Assembly: GCA_037074505.1 (NCBI GenBank)
Contig: CM073482.1
Coordinates: 11,542,001-11,606,000, forward strand
From: Albizia julibrissin
Taxonomy: Eukaryota > Streptophyta > Magnoliopsida > Fabales > Fabaceae
Direction: 5' to 3'
Length of the DNA: 64,000 nt
In this document: positions 35,990-47,791 of the stretch, in pieces
Numbering within the stretch: the first letter of the stretch is position 1
Layout of the letters: each line of letters opens with the position of its first letter
Program-made: the position numbers and the translations under genes
Notes under the pieces: model-generated
Seen by the model: the letters and a program-made list of their open reading frames with translations, nothing else
Told to the model about the DNA's origin: nothing
Database searches by the model: none

Positions 35990-36240
35990 TTACCTCACTG
36001 CTTGGCGACAGAGAAGGAGACTGAAGAGGCAGAGACGAGTGACGGAGACCGGAGAGGCAGAGACGAGAGACGGAGACCGGACTGATTCACTACTAGACGG
36101 TGACGGAGAAGGAGACCGAAGATGCAGAGACAAGCGACGGAGACCGGAGAAGCAAAGATAAGCGAAGAAGACGAGACTGATTCACCGCTAGACGGTGACG
36201 GAGATAGAGACTGGAAAGGTAAAGACGAGCGACGGTGACC
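35990..36240. repeat. Imperfect tandem repeat, GACGGAGACCGGAGA-type
   Basis: Units of about 25-30 bases containing GACGGAGACCGGAGAGGCAG repeat imperfectly, with a longer period of about 110 bases containing GACTGATTCAC and TAGACGGTGACGGAGA. It lies within the hAT element. Confidence 0.75.
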
Positions 36241-36985
36241 TAGGGTTCTTCACTTCTTCTCTTCCAATTTGCCAATACGTGAGTTGTGATGGAAGTGAAC
36301 CGAAGTGTGTCAGTGTGTGTACTGTGTAGTCTGAGGCTCTGAGCTGAAGTGAATATTGAAGAATGAAGATTCGGCCTGTGGGGTTTGGGCTGGGGGTAAA
36401 ATAAAGGGTTTGGTGTAGTGATTATCACTTTGGTCTGGTGGAGTTAAAAAAAAGACTCTACTTGGGCTAGACTGGACCAATCCAAAGGGTTTAAGGCCTT
36501 GGTCTAAAGTCCAGTCTGGCCCGAAATGACCAGTTCGGTCTGGTTTTTTGGAAATTATTTAGGGCCATTTTTTTTACCTGGACCGGGTCGGGTCAGACTG
36601 GGTTTCCTGGACCACTGGGTTTTTTGCTCATCCCTAGAAGTAAGTGTCATTTTTTTCTGGTACCCTCATAAGGAATTCATCCCCCAGAAACCTCATGTAT
36701 TGTTGCTTGACATCTTTCTTCATGCCGTCACCCTGGTTATTGATTAGGTCTGGGTGGATGAACTTGATTTTCTCTTGGCGGCTGTGGGGGATGAGGTAAT
36801 TATGATACATGAAATATCGAAACCAACATATCAAAATATAATTAAAGTTCTAAGTAGCCAACTATTCAATCACAATTGAAATAATACCTCATAAAGAAGT
36901 TGACAAACATTGAACCTGCCATGTTCTTGTTCAAGATCTCAGAAACAAGATCTTTAGCTATAGCTTCCACTTGGTCTAGAAAGTC

Positions 36986-37577
36986 GAAGACATTTCTCTC
37001 AAATGTGATCATCGGACATGAGTATAAAGCAAAGCACTTGTCAGTGAATTTTTGGAGGGACTTTAGGGTAGATTGACCAACGATCTTATTTTATGAGGAA
37101 GACTTCTTCCCAAATTGATCATTAGAGGTGGAATGTTTCCTTTTCTTAAACTGAGTGGTGGTTTTGAACTAAGTAAGGGTTTTGAAAGTGGGGGGCTTGG
37201 ACTAATTGGGGGTCTTGGAAGTGGGAGGTTGGAAAAATTAGGGGGCTTGGATTGATTAGGGTGCTTGGACTTTAGAAGGTTGAAGACCTCTCTCTCAAAT
37301 ATGATCATTGGACACAAGTCTAAAGAAAAGCACTTGTCAGCAAATTTTTGGAGGGACTTTCAGGAAGATTAACCAACGATCTTATTTTATGAGGAAGACT
37401 TCTTCCTAGATTAAAAATTGAAGGTGGGATGTTTCCTCTTCTTAAACTAAGTGGTAGTCTTAGATTGAGTAAGGGTCTTGGAAGTGGGGGGCTTGGACTA
37501 ATTGGGGGTCTTGAAAATGGGGGGCTTGGAAAAATTCAGGGGCTTAGATTGATTAGGGTGCTTGGACTGGTTGGGGG
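36986..37577. repeat. Tandem duplication of about 296 bp in the CACTA gene
   Basis: Landmarks GAAGACATTTCTCTCAAAT (36986) and GAAGACCTCTCTCTCAAAT (37282), then CTTGTCAGNNAATTTTTGGA, GAGGAAGACTTCTTCC and GATTAGGGTGCTTGGACT, recur in order. Within each copy, GGGGGCTTGGA-type short repeats encode a Pro/Ser/Lys-rich stretch on the minus strand. Confidence 0.85.
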
Positions 37578-38795
37578 ACATGTACTTATTGGTGGGTAGC
37601 TTCTTTTGAGTGGCCAACTTCTTTTGAGTGTGAGGCTTCTATACTTTAAGTAGACAGCGAGGCCACACAATGAAGTTGTTCATAGCCCCTCCCACTGTAT
37701 ATGTGTCTTTGGTGGGGATATAGAGCGGATAGCTGGGGTTAATATTGGTGTTGATTTGTATCTTCACATTCTTATAAGGGATAGGCTCGTTATGAAGCAT
37801 ATTATCCTCCAGACGGTTGAACATGCTACCCATTGCAACTGTATAATGTCCAGGGCTATCGATAAAACACTTAAAATCAGTCAAACCCTCAGGCAAGTCA
37901 TGGGGGGAAATGTGCAAGTGCCTCAAGTACTTGGGCTACCATTTCCCCTTTGATGCTTCGTAGTATACTCCTTCATCAACTCTTATATGAGAAATTGTAT
38001 TTGTTTATGCATTTTATCACACTATATCTGGAGCTTTTCATACTTTTCATCCCAATAGTTGCCGGTGACTATAATATTTTGTCTTGGTCAATCCAAAGTT
38101 GACACCCTTAATAAGACCAGGATAGTCAGGCCTCAATGTCTTCACCAATACGTCCTCATCCATAAAACCGCAACCTCCTTGGTTGTAACTTCCTAGGACA
38201 TGGCTTGCTGTTCATTTAACAATAATGTTAATATTGATAGTTAATTGAAGACATTACTTCCATGCATCATGGACTAATATTAAAATTACCATTGCATGGA
38301 CAACCTCTTTCACCTAAGGATCATCATAAGAGCCATCTTTATTTTTCCTTGCCATTGACTAAAATTCATGACATGAAGGTCTACTATCGTCCCCATTCTT
38401 AGTAGCCAACTTTTCAATAATTTGAGCAAACCCAATTTTGTAGGGACACTTATTGTTCTTCAACCTCCTCTTATTCACCTAGCTTAAATCTTATGAAAAT
38501 AAACAACACTTAAGTTAATATTAAATAGATACATACAAGTCTTATGAATTGCAAATAACAATTATCTGGAATGCGGAGTCACGATGTGAGATGACAACAT
38601 TTCTCTAATCATTCGGTTTGATGGTGGACCAAAGATCTACAGGTACTTCTGTCTCATCAGCCTCTTCAAGATTCTACAAATACGCCTTTATCAATGCATG
38701 ACAGAATGTGCATAGTGAATTGCCAGCCTTCTTGTCTACAAATTCCCTGATGTAATCTCCATCTACATGATATGCAGACTACAAAGCACACAATT

Positions 38796-41526
38796 TGTAA
38801 TATCTCAAATTTTAGGATTAGTAACTTGAGAAAAAGACTGAATTAGGTGGACTACTAAGCCCCAGTTTAGTAAGAGTCTCAAGAATGACTAGGAGAGATA
38901 ATGGTTTTTAGGACTATATGATTCAGCCCTTCCAGATAGAGGGTTAGTATGTGTAAGTAGTCGGAGGAGATATACCGACATATGTGTACTAGAGTATACT
39001 CGGTGCCATTTTGATGGCTTAAGGGAGGCATGTGTTGTATCATGTGGGGTCCACACACATACCTAGACATGTGTGTACTAGGTGAGGCCCACACACATAA
39101 AGAAACGTGTGGCACGTCTGAGACCTACACCGATAAAATAACTTTATTAAAGTAGCTTTTTGAAAAGTGACTTTTAGGTTGGCCCAATGAGAAGATGACA
39201 ATTATCATTTTCATAAAGTGACTTTTGTGTTGGCACTCTCATAAGATGCCACATATCCCATTAGTCAGGGAAATTCACTGGTCTTTGGTTCGGTAACATG
39301 ATTGACTTTCCTGAGCATTGAATGTGAGAGTCAGGATAATTCATCAGGCTTTCCCTTCTCCTAATAAAGTGGTCAGTCAAAGGCCTAAAGGAAGAGAGAT
39401 CAAAGTTAGTAAGGCACATAGAACACCAAGATTTAATCACCAAGACATGGCATCTTAGGATTTGGATACTTGGACAAATAGGGAATTAAAATCCAAGACT
39501 CCTCTAGCCTCCATATATTTAGTCCAAAGTAGCCTTAAAGGGGGAAAATAGAGAAAAATATCAAAAAAGAAAAAGAAAGAGGAGAGAAGGTAGAGAAACA
39601 CTTAGTGTTCTTGAGCTTTCAAGCCGATTTCACCTCCGAAATCGTATTTCTAGCTCTCGAGGTATTCTCTAATATTGTTCCTTTCAGTGAGAGCAACATT
39701 TCTATGGTTTTGGATGCTTGATCAGAGGTGTTTGGTTCCATCTATAAGGTGGAGGTGTTGCCAAAATCAAGAACTAGATACGGAATCGTGTAGAGGTATG
39801 TATAAGCTCTTATTTGAACCGAATATCTTGTGGTTTTAATAAGTCTTCATGCTGCCTTGATTTTCAGTCAGACACAGAACCTAGGGAAATAACATAATTT
39901 TGATAGTTTTGAGTTTTCCAATGAGTTTAGAATGAAAAACGGTATGGCATAAAGGTGAGGAACTGATTCCGAGAACACAAAAATAGAAAATAGAATTTTG
40001 GCTAAGAAACCCTTAAGTTTCAGCCAGACTTGAAAATTTAGGAAGGAGTGTAATTTTGAGGAATTTGAGGTTAGAAATGAGTTCTACGTACAAAATTGTG
40101 TGAGAATAGCCTATGGTTATTATTCTTAGATGATTGGGTATAAAACCCAAACTTTAGAACTTAAGGTAGTTGATGCCAGATTGCGTTTTCTGGGAGAAAG
40201 ACTTCTTGTGATGTGTTTTTGAATGGTTAAACATTGTACAATGAAATGATATTTTCCAGATTAATAGAAGATATCTTAAGCTTTAAATTGATATATAAAT
40301 GCCTTATTTAGGTTAGTAGATTGTAAGATATGAATTTTAAAAGTTGAGGCACTGAATCTAGAACAAATTCTAGAATAGTTTGGTTGATTGAGGATTTCTG
40401 GATACTTGTGCATATAAATGACAATAAGTGATAATTTTCCTATACAGAGGATTTAAAGAGCTTTGCATAGGACTTTGAATTACCTCAATTGGATTTTTCT
40501 AGATTAAGTTATAAATTTTTAAAATTAAGAGTCAAATCTAGCAACTTAGGGAAGACTTGTGTATTTATGGCAATTAAGGTAAATTGTGAAAAATATGAGT
40601 CCAAAGGGAAGAGACATATTCTAGAACTTAATGTGACCACATTAGAAACCAATGTGTCTTATGTTAGATATTTATTCAATATAACACAAGAGTTTTAAAG
40701 ATTATGAATGAGAGAAAGTCATGAGTAATTATTTGCTTTCATGGCTCTAATGATATAGTTATCTATTTAGGGCTATAAGATGTCAAGAAATAAGAAATAG
40801 AAGGCTTTGCAAGAAGTTACAATGGTTAGAAGAAAAGAGAACAAGAAGGGGACTTAAAGACAAAAGGTAATGAACTTACCTAACTTGCATGTACTTGATT
40901 TGTATGCTTGTGTATTGATATGCATGATTGCTTTATTTGATTATGTGAAGCATATATGAATGATTGAAGCTATGTTTCTATTTATATTGTGGTCATATGT
41001 GTTATGCATGAAACATTGAGCATGCGGATATATTATTACGTGATCATGAGCTTATGTAAGGCCAGCATATTATGCACTAGCATTCATCTTGCATGCATTA
41101 TTGGTATTATTTACTACTGAGATTCTTCTGAATCTCACCCTCCCTTACCCAACCATATAGGTGCGTTGAGAACAGAAATTGAATGCATCAGAGTTGCGTA
41201 GAGGAAATGTGATGGAGAATTCAAGAGTGATTTGTGACACTCTATCTTGTATAAATTGTATAATGATGTAATTAACTGTGTAAGCATACCAAGTTAAGAA
41301 TGAAAAAAGTAATTCTAGAGTTGACTAAAATTCGAAAGGTTAAATGAATGACTTAGCTCTTGATACTTAGTAAACTTAAAGTACAATTTTTTGGCAAATG
41401 AATAGTGATCCCAAGAATGAATATGCAAGTTTTGGTTTAGGGGCTCTAACTAAATTTCCCCTAAGCCCTAACAACATTGTTAACGCTTCGAATGCATTAT
41501 ACGAGTCATAAAAGTAAGGTGTTACA
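38796..41526 (+). mobile_element. Solo LTR of a chromovirus inside the CACTA element (TSD CAATT)
   Basis: It begins TGTAATATCTC and ends AAGGTGTTACA, flanked by CAATT at 38791-38795 and 41527-41531. It shares landmarks with the solo LTR at 10787-13234: the TGTAATATC start, GAACTTACC near 40873 and ACTGAGATTC near 41117. Length 2731 bp. Small open frames in it are not genes. Confidence 0.92.
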
Positions 41527-42707
41527 CAATTCAAGTTAATATTTTTTTTATGTACATAGAGAGTAATTAGCAGTAATATACCTTACCCTGATATTGTCCC
41601 AAATAATGCCTGCGTAATCTCTCTGTACCATACGCCAGTTACACGTCGTGATATGAACATTAGCCCTTGTTGTGAAGCCGATATAGTTGATGAAGTTTGA
41701 CGGCTTAAGAGGTTGACTGTCATTATTCCATGTCATGTGAAATCTTCTCCTTAAAGACTTTGCTTGGTTCACAAAAGTCAAGACGCAACGGCCCCTCTTT
41801 ATACTATCCTGCACTCGTCCTAACGTCTCTTTTGAGGTCTTGTTTCTGGGTGGCCTAGGGACGACATTAGTACCATTGGGAACATTATCCAAAGTAGAGG
41901 CATTATCATTGCTGCGTGAAGTAGAACTGAGCATTTTAATTAGAAAACTCATTAAGTCAGCCACAAAGAATAGAGTAATAAGTTTTCTAGAAAAATACGA
42001 TACATAACTAAGGTCAAAATCTACCTAGGTAGGACGAAGTGAAAAATAAGGAGAATATGAAATGTAAAAGAGAAATCATACCTTAAAATGAGAAGAATAA
42101 AGCACACGAAGGAATGTGAGCTAGCTAGGGCTCTAAAATGAAAAAAAGTGAGTTAAGGCAATCGAAGTGACTTGCACAGCTGTTGGATTGAAGTTCAAAG
42201 AAAGTAGTGGAGGATGTGGTTCACCTTAATGTGATTGTTGACGGCTGGAAAAGTCAATCAGAGTTGTGGGGTTCTAAGGATGGTAGGTAATGTTCGACCA
42301 AAGACAAGCGTATTAAGTGTAATAACTTAGGAAAGTGAAGAAGCGTGAGATAACGAGTATGTGTTTTAAAAGACTTGACGAAACTTGTTCACGGTTATAA
42401 GTTTAGAATAGTTATAAAGGTGGCATTTTCTTATAGTTCTTAATTTACAACCTTAATAACCTTTAAACGAAAGTTCACGGTTTTAACATCACAGTAGTTA
42501 GGTTTTTTAAATAGTGACAGTGATTTCTTAATAATAGTTAGATATTTGATATGATATTTTGAAAAGTATGGGTTTTATATAATAACCATTACTTATTTGA
42601 CTTTTTTTAATAACTTTTAAAGTTGATTATTCAATTCAACCCTATAGTATAAATAAAAAATTAAAAAAAGAAAATAAAGTATAAATAAACTAACAAAAAA
42701 TAAAAAG

Positions 42708-43560
42708 TTATGTGGATGAAGGATCTACTGCATCATCAGATTCATATCCTTCTCCAGTAATTTCTCCACCTAACTTCTCTATCAGAGAGTGAAAGAGAGA
42801 GGTCAGTTCTTTCGAGCAATTGTCCATGCGTGCGTCTTTACTCTCCCATGTAATTGATGAAGAACAAAAGTCAAAAGTTGGATATGAGAAGTTTGAATAG
42901 ATTGAAGTGGACATATAAATGGAGTTCATTTTTTTTTTGACATTTAAATGGAAAGGGTTTCGCGGGCTATCCAGAAGAACGTGTTCTTTTTTGGAAAGAA
43001 AAGGGTTACATTATAGAGCCTTGTAAAATGTTTAAATTAGTAATGATTTTTTTACTAATAGCCATAAAGAGACAATTATTTTTTTAAAAAAATATTTTTA
43101 GGCTATATTGCTTTAACGATTAAGTTTTTAATATTAAAAAAAATAAAAAAAAGCAGCAGTGGTTTTCAACTATCATTACTACTGCTGTCCTTCGCCTCCT
43201 CCTACCCTTCCCCTTACTCGACACATCATCGACGTCTGATAACGGAGATGGAGGGTATGACTGAAAATAATCATATACAACTAATGAAGGATGAGGTCCA
43301 ACTTCCTGTTTAGACTTTGGCATGTCTATCAAGATGCCTTGTGGAGTGGTTAAGGTTGGCCAATGTCTACAGTAGAACCTCTATTTGAGGAGGAGGAGAA
43401 GGAGGTGGTGGTGGAGGGGGGAGGAGCTTTTGGAGGTTGTGGTATAGTGGTGAAGGACGAGACGGTGGTGGAGGAGGAGGGTGATGATAACGAGGAGGAG
43501 GAGGAGGAGGGCGAGCATGAGGATGAGGAGGAGAGCGAATAGAAAGAGTTCTCTATCATT
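42708..43560. other. Right part of the CACTA element; purine-rich stretch, no gene called
   Basis: GAGGAGGAGG-type runs (43383-43550) give Ser-rich or Glu-rich frames on either strand. A 73-codon minus-strand frame at 42708-42929 could be a first exon of the CACTA gene, but nothing confirms it. Confidence 0.3.
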
Positions 43561-43930
43561 TGACCATGATAAGGGAGAGAAGAATGATGTTATGAAAATG
43601 TGCCTTTTAGAAAAATACTATGAACAAAATGAATACTTTGTTCTAAAGTATTTAACTTTAAGAGAACTAGTACTTGGTGTCAGATCAAACGAAATTTTGA
43701 AAGGATTCTTTTTAGATTTGTACTTTACATGACGGTTGTTTATTATGAAATATTGTTTTTGTTGTTTATACTTTATGGTCAATTGACATAACTGTTACAT
43801 TTGAGTTTTCGATGATATAAGGTTGAAAGATAAATTATTTGTAAGTGTTATATAACAGTTGTTTCAAAAAAATCGTCACTTTTGTTACTAAATAAATGAC
43901 GATTATTAATTATAACTGTTATTTTTTGTG

Positions 43931-44399
43931 TTTTCGTAAATTCTGCCTTACAATACATGATGATGCACATAATTAACTATTATTTTTAAATGTTATGTAT
44001 CCTTACGTGACCTTCTCCTTGATATATTTGACGTTTATTAGTGATAATATTTATATATTAAACATTATAAATACCCAAATATGTAGTAGCATGTAGTCCC
44101 CATTACTTAATTTAATGTAATTTGTTAATATTTTTTGACAAATTAATAAATGAGGACTGGTATAAGAATTCAAACTCGAATCCATGTGGACCAGAAAAAC
44201 CTTTTTGAGAGGGCTATTCCAATTGATTTTGACAATCCTGATCTATGTCTAAAAAAGAGGATTGATGTGGGACATGAGCGAGGATTAAATTAGATCCTAT
44301 GTGTGAATGTAGTTTAGGTGCTGTTTCTAAAGGCTATTTATTTTCTTCCCCCACTTTTTGGGGAAGTGTTTCGTGCTTTATCCGCCAATTGACTCCAAC
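43931..44399. other. No gene recognised
   Basis: AT-rich sequence between the CACTA element and the next hAT element. No supported feature. Confidence 0.35.
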
Positions 44400-45788
44400 T
44401 AGGGGAGAGCAAGTAACCCAAAACCCATAAACCCGCCCATAACCCGTAGTAATTGGGTTACTATTAACCCGCCCAATATAAACCCATGATGGGTTGGGCT
44501 TCAACCCGTCCAATTAAATTTTAAATGGGCGGGCTATGGGTAGAGCTTTGGGCTACCCATACCCGCCCATTTATTATTTTTTTTCTAACAAAAAATAACC
44601 CACCACTTCATCTATTCATCACTTCTGCCATCCAGCTGCATCCACTTCCTACTTGGTCAATCAAGCACTCAAGCACTACTCAGTTTGTCACTCACGTCAA
44701 TCACTCATGTCTCCCACCCTCCCTGTCTTTATGCGTCCACTCTCCACTCTCTATGTCTCCATTCTTCAGTGCCTGTGTCTTCACTCAATCACTCTTCAGT
44801 TCTTCACAGCAATAGTCGACGCTCGTCGCTCGGTTTGTCGGTTACGGTCAGTCTCCTCCCCAACTCCATAATCCCCAAATCCCCAATCTTCACTCTTCAC
44901 TCGTCTGCAATTTTGCCTGCCCTAGCCTTCTGCAATTTCAGCCTTCCGTCATCGCCTTCATCAATCACTTGATCTCGTTCCAGGAAGACCCACCGTACCT
45001 TTGTCAATTGATGTCTTACTTGACGGCGGAAGATCCATTAATTGCTGTCTTCTTGACGATGGAAGATCTTGTTTGTCGTTCATTTTCTCTATTCAGACGT
45101 CTGTCCCTATCGCTGACTCGTTGTGTAGCTCACCATTTCCAGGTTAGCTCGCCTTTTAACTCCAAACACATAATGAGAAGATCTGTTAATAGGTTCAAGA
45201 ATTTCTCACTGATTGTTGGAATTATAGGAACTTTATCTCGCTGATTGTTGTATTGTTTCATTTTTAATAGTTTCATATTAAATTGTTAATGGATATGTTC
45301 TCTTAATCTATTTTGCAGAGGAAGATTTAGCTTCTGGAGCTACAGCTCGTTCCTCAAGTGAGTCTTATGGTGAAAACTGAAGTATGAAGATTCAATGGAA
45401 ACATGTCATTTTGTTTATCTTTAAACTTGTAACTGTAATGTTTTAATTTAAAGTTGGAGTTTGAACATCATAATTTTGTTATAAACTTATGATGGTTTAG
45501 ATTGAATGATTGATGCTTATATATGTTAATTAGTTCTCTTGAACATCAGAATTATTGACTGCTTTGGATTGAATTATTGAAACTTATTTTTTTTCAGGAA
45601 AATAAACATGTCTACTGTAAATGGGTTCCCAATAACCCGGTTAGCCTGCCCATTTAAGTACTAACCCATTTAGTATGTGCTCATTGGGTTAAGGTACAGG
45701 TTTGGGCTAGCCCATACCCATCTAAAATTAAATGGGCGGGCTATGGGTTTAGGTATGGGCTACCCAACCCGCCCATTACTCTCCCCTA
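44400..45788. mobile_element. Non-autonomous hAT element (TSD ACTCCAAC)
   Basis: The ends are TAGGGGAGAGCAAGTAACCC and (reverse complement of the right) TAGGGGAGAGTAATGGGCGG. ACTCCAAC flanks it at 44392-44399 and 45789-45796. Subterminal AACCCGCCCAT / ATGGGCGGGCT units are typical of plant hAT elements. The interior (44600-45400) looks like an old 5' leader, an intron and a short coding bit ending ASGATARSSSESYGEN; no transposase domain is visible. Confidence 0.92.
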
Positions 45789-45969
45789 ACTCCAACAGTT
45801 ACAAAAACCATATTATGAGCTTCACCTTGTTATTCATCAGTTAAACATTGGAAAGTTATATGAGAACTCGGAACTTTTATATAACTTTTACAGCACAAAA
45901 TCATATAATTATAAGGAAGATATGATAGAAGAAAGAAATGAAGAAAAGTTTAGCTTTTGGTAGAATGTA

Positions 45970-46218
45970 GTGATTAAAGTCTTGTAAAAGTTTATGGTGT
46001 GTGAATAGTCATAAATATCATAATTTAACAAAAATATTCACTTTTGCAGATATCGAAGATTCAGAAAGTTAGGATAATATATAGTAGTTTTTTTTTTCCT
46101 TCAAAAGAACCAGTTTAAACTCCATGTTTAAATGGCAGAATGAGATTGATGCGGTTGTTAGTCAAATGAACCCACTGTTTGAGGCAAATTGGGATGAGTA
46201 CACCAACTTCTGATAGAT

Positions 46219-46265
<47 letters not shown>

Positions 46266-46449
46266 AACTTGGAGAAATTATAAATTTGAAGAGGTTGGTG
46301 GGAATGTGGAGCCACAGGTACACCAGCTTGTGCTCAAATCTTATAAAAGTTTATGATACATGGATAATCATAAATACAAAATTTAAGAAGATTTAGAATA
46401 ATGCAAAATATACCCTAAAACCAAAAAAATTTCTATAAAAATTAAGAAG
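45970..46449. repeat. Dispersed repeat, copy 2, with an (AT)n tract
   Basis: AGTCTTGTAAAAGTTTATGGT (45977-) and the diverged TCTTATAAAAGTTTATGATA (46340-) bracket a block colinear with 21268-21460. A microsatellite of about 20 AT units (46221-46261) interrupts it. The same opening phrase is at 14650. The nature of the repeat is unknown. Confidence 0.55.
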
Positions 46450-46454
46450 GAATA

Positions 46455-47350
46455 TAATCGGGGCGTCAAAAACCCCAGGCTCAGTGGGTATCTCACACCA
46501 CCCTCAAATGGGAGGTTGTGAGTTAAGAGGTGATAATATGGTCCATTTTATTGGGTTTAGGCTAATCAGTTATAGGTTGGGATCATATGAGTTAGGCCTA
46601 AAAAGACCGCATTAATATGAGTTGGCATTTAGCCAACCCAACCCATAACCACTGGGTTGGTGGGTTGGCCCGCCTAACCCATATTATTTTTTAAATTTTT
46701 TTAACACAATATACTAAAATTATTTTTTTCTACAAACATAAATTATAAAGAAATTAAAAATTCATTAAAAATTAAACATTAATCACAAGTCCACACATAA
46801 CAAAGAAAACATAAATCCAAAAGTTATCAATATTTTAGTATACTAAATTTAAAAAAAACATAAATCCAGAGGAGGAGGAGTATACTAAATTACGAATACC
46901 ACGTTTTAACTCTCAAAGACTCAAACTGGGCAACTGGAAGCAAGTCACAACCTCAAAAAACATAAATGGAATGGACAATAATAAATGACCCAAAAGGCTA
47001 CGCAAATTGGATTGAGTCTTATTTGTCTTTGACCCTTTACCCAATCTCCCTTATTCAATAGACACTAGACAATATTAAAAAAAAATATGAGCCAACCCAC
47101 CAACCCAGTGATCCAACCCGTTATGAGTTTAGACCATATAGGTTTGAGCCTAAAAGAACCGCTCCCAAATTATCCCAATTTTTCAGAACCAAAACTGTCC
47201 ATATTTACTGATTGGGCGGGCTCGACCCGTAGTCTCAACTCATATTACCACCTCTAATGATAGATCATATATGTGTGTGTGGGTGTGTGAATCTGAATCT
47301 CCCTTTCCTATTAGGAGAGGGCTGGATTAGAGGTAATTTTTTTTTTTTAA
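46455..47350 (+). mobile_element. tRNA-derived SINE split by a hAT element
   Basis: GGCTCAGTGGGTATCTCACA (A-box-like) and GGGAGGTTGTGAGTT (start of a B box) lie left of 46524. After the hAT element, TGTGTGTGGGTGTGTGAATC and AGGAGAGGGCTGG follow with a poly-T/poly-A end near 47332-47356. The text order is that of common plant tRNA-derived SINEs. Its 5' border is uncertain. Confidence 0.5.
46524..47256. mobile_element. Non-autonomous hAT-like element
   Basis: The left end is TAAGAGGTGATAATATGGTC and the right end (reverse complement) is TAGAGGTGGTAATATGAGTT. Subterminal units such as AACCCAACCCATAACC occur in both orientations. The interior is AT-rich without a gene. The 8-bp target duplication is not clear (about 5 of 8 match). 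Confidence 0.7.
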
Positions 47351-47356
47351 AAAAAA

Positions 47357-47783
47357 GGAATCAAGGTAGAAATTGTGTGGGTGACATTTCTATAAATAAG
47401 TGGGGTTTACTTGACGTTGTACACTTTTTATATAAGCAACTGCAGTGGATACTACCTTTATATGAATTTATACATAATTTTTCGTGTTCACATTTTACAT
47501 CAATTAGTTGACTAATTGGCTAGAAGAATAAAATAAATTTAAGAAATGTTTTTTTTCTCCCTCTATCTTCTGTGCCAGTTGGTGGTGTAGGCCGTAGGGA
47601 GTGTAAGTGCAAAAGAATTGGGCTTGCTATAGAAAAAAGGAAAAAGAGTTGGGCCTGGATGGGGGCCGAAGGAAAACCCAATTCAAAACCGTACGCCTGG
47701 TATAGTAAGAAGGAGCAAGAGGCAGGGGAAGAAAAAGGTTCAAGTTGCGTGCGAGAATTAACTCAATAAGGACAAGAGACGGT
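47357..47783. other. No gene recognised
   Basis: A 66-codon plus-strand frame at 47572-47769 is Lys/Gly-rich and resembles no family I know. Nothing else supports coding. Confidence 0.3.
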
Positions 47784-47791
47784 AGAAGAAG

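Larger units (their letters stand above)
34229..36636. mobile_element. Non-autonomous hAT element carrying a host gene fragment (TSD GAAGTAAG)
   Basis: The ends are TAGGGTTGATCATGG and (reverse complement of the right end) TAGGGATGAGCAAAAAACCC, flanked by GAAGTAAG at 34221-34228 and 36637-36644. The 8-bp duplication and the TAGGG(A/T)TGA ends are hAT hallmarks. The subterminal regions are rich in GGTCTGGTC / GACCAGACC units. The interior has an SEO gene fragment (34760-35560, minus) and a tandem repeat (35990-36240), and no transposase. It sits inside the CACTA element. Confidence 0.9.
33437..41964 (-). pseudogene. Ptta/En/Spm-type CACTA protein gene, multi-exon, broken
   Basis: Exon-like pieces on the minus strand: the 41548-41964 frame, whose GIIWDNIR ends at a GTAAGG donor near 41589; a piece at about 38570-38780 (HVDGDYIREFVDKKAGNSL, with a stop); 37639-37926 with YTVGGAMNNFIVWP, typical of this protein group; Pro/Ser/Lys-rich repeats at 36990-37580; a piece near 33840-33920 (VYTYRTQNGLECTKNKLTDD); another near 33612-33680 (YMKDIITYGPENVNTTK, GTATAT donor); and a last exon ending near 33437 (IEEVAEELATS). 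The family is the accessory, DNA-binding protein of plant CACTA elements. Stops, the nested hAT and the solo LTR break it. Exon borders are my reading only. Confidence 0.6.
32758..43930 (-). mobile_element. Large CACTA (En/Spm) element with nested insertions
   Basis: The left end is CACTACTATAGAAATCGC, followed by many ACAACCGTTATATA-type units in both orientations (32800-33190). The same kind of units fills 42360-42600 and 43740-43930, and the right end GTTATTTTTTGTG looks like a decayed terminus. Minus-strand exon-like fragments of a Ptta/En/Spm-type protein lie inside. I see no tnp2-type transposase, so the element is probably non-autonomous. A hAT element (34229-36636) and a solo LTR (38796-41526) are nested; without them it is about 6 kb. 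The exact right end and target duplication are uncertain. Confidence 0.7.

Noticed and set aside
43350..43559. Ser-rich protein frame
   Set aside because: It arises from a GAGGAGGAGG purine run in the CACTA element; the opposite strand gives an equally open acidic frame.
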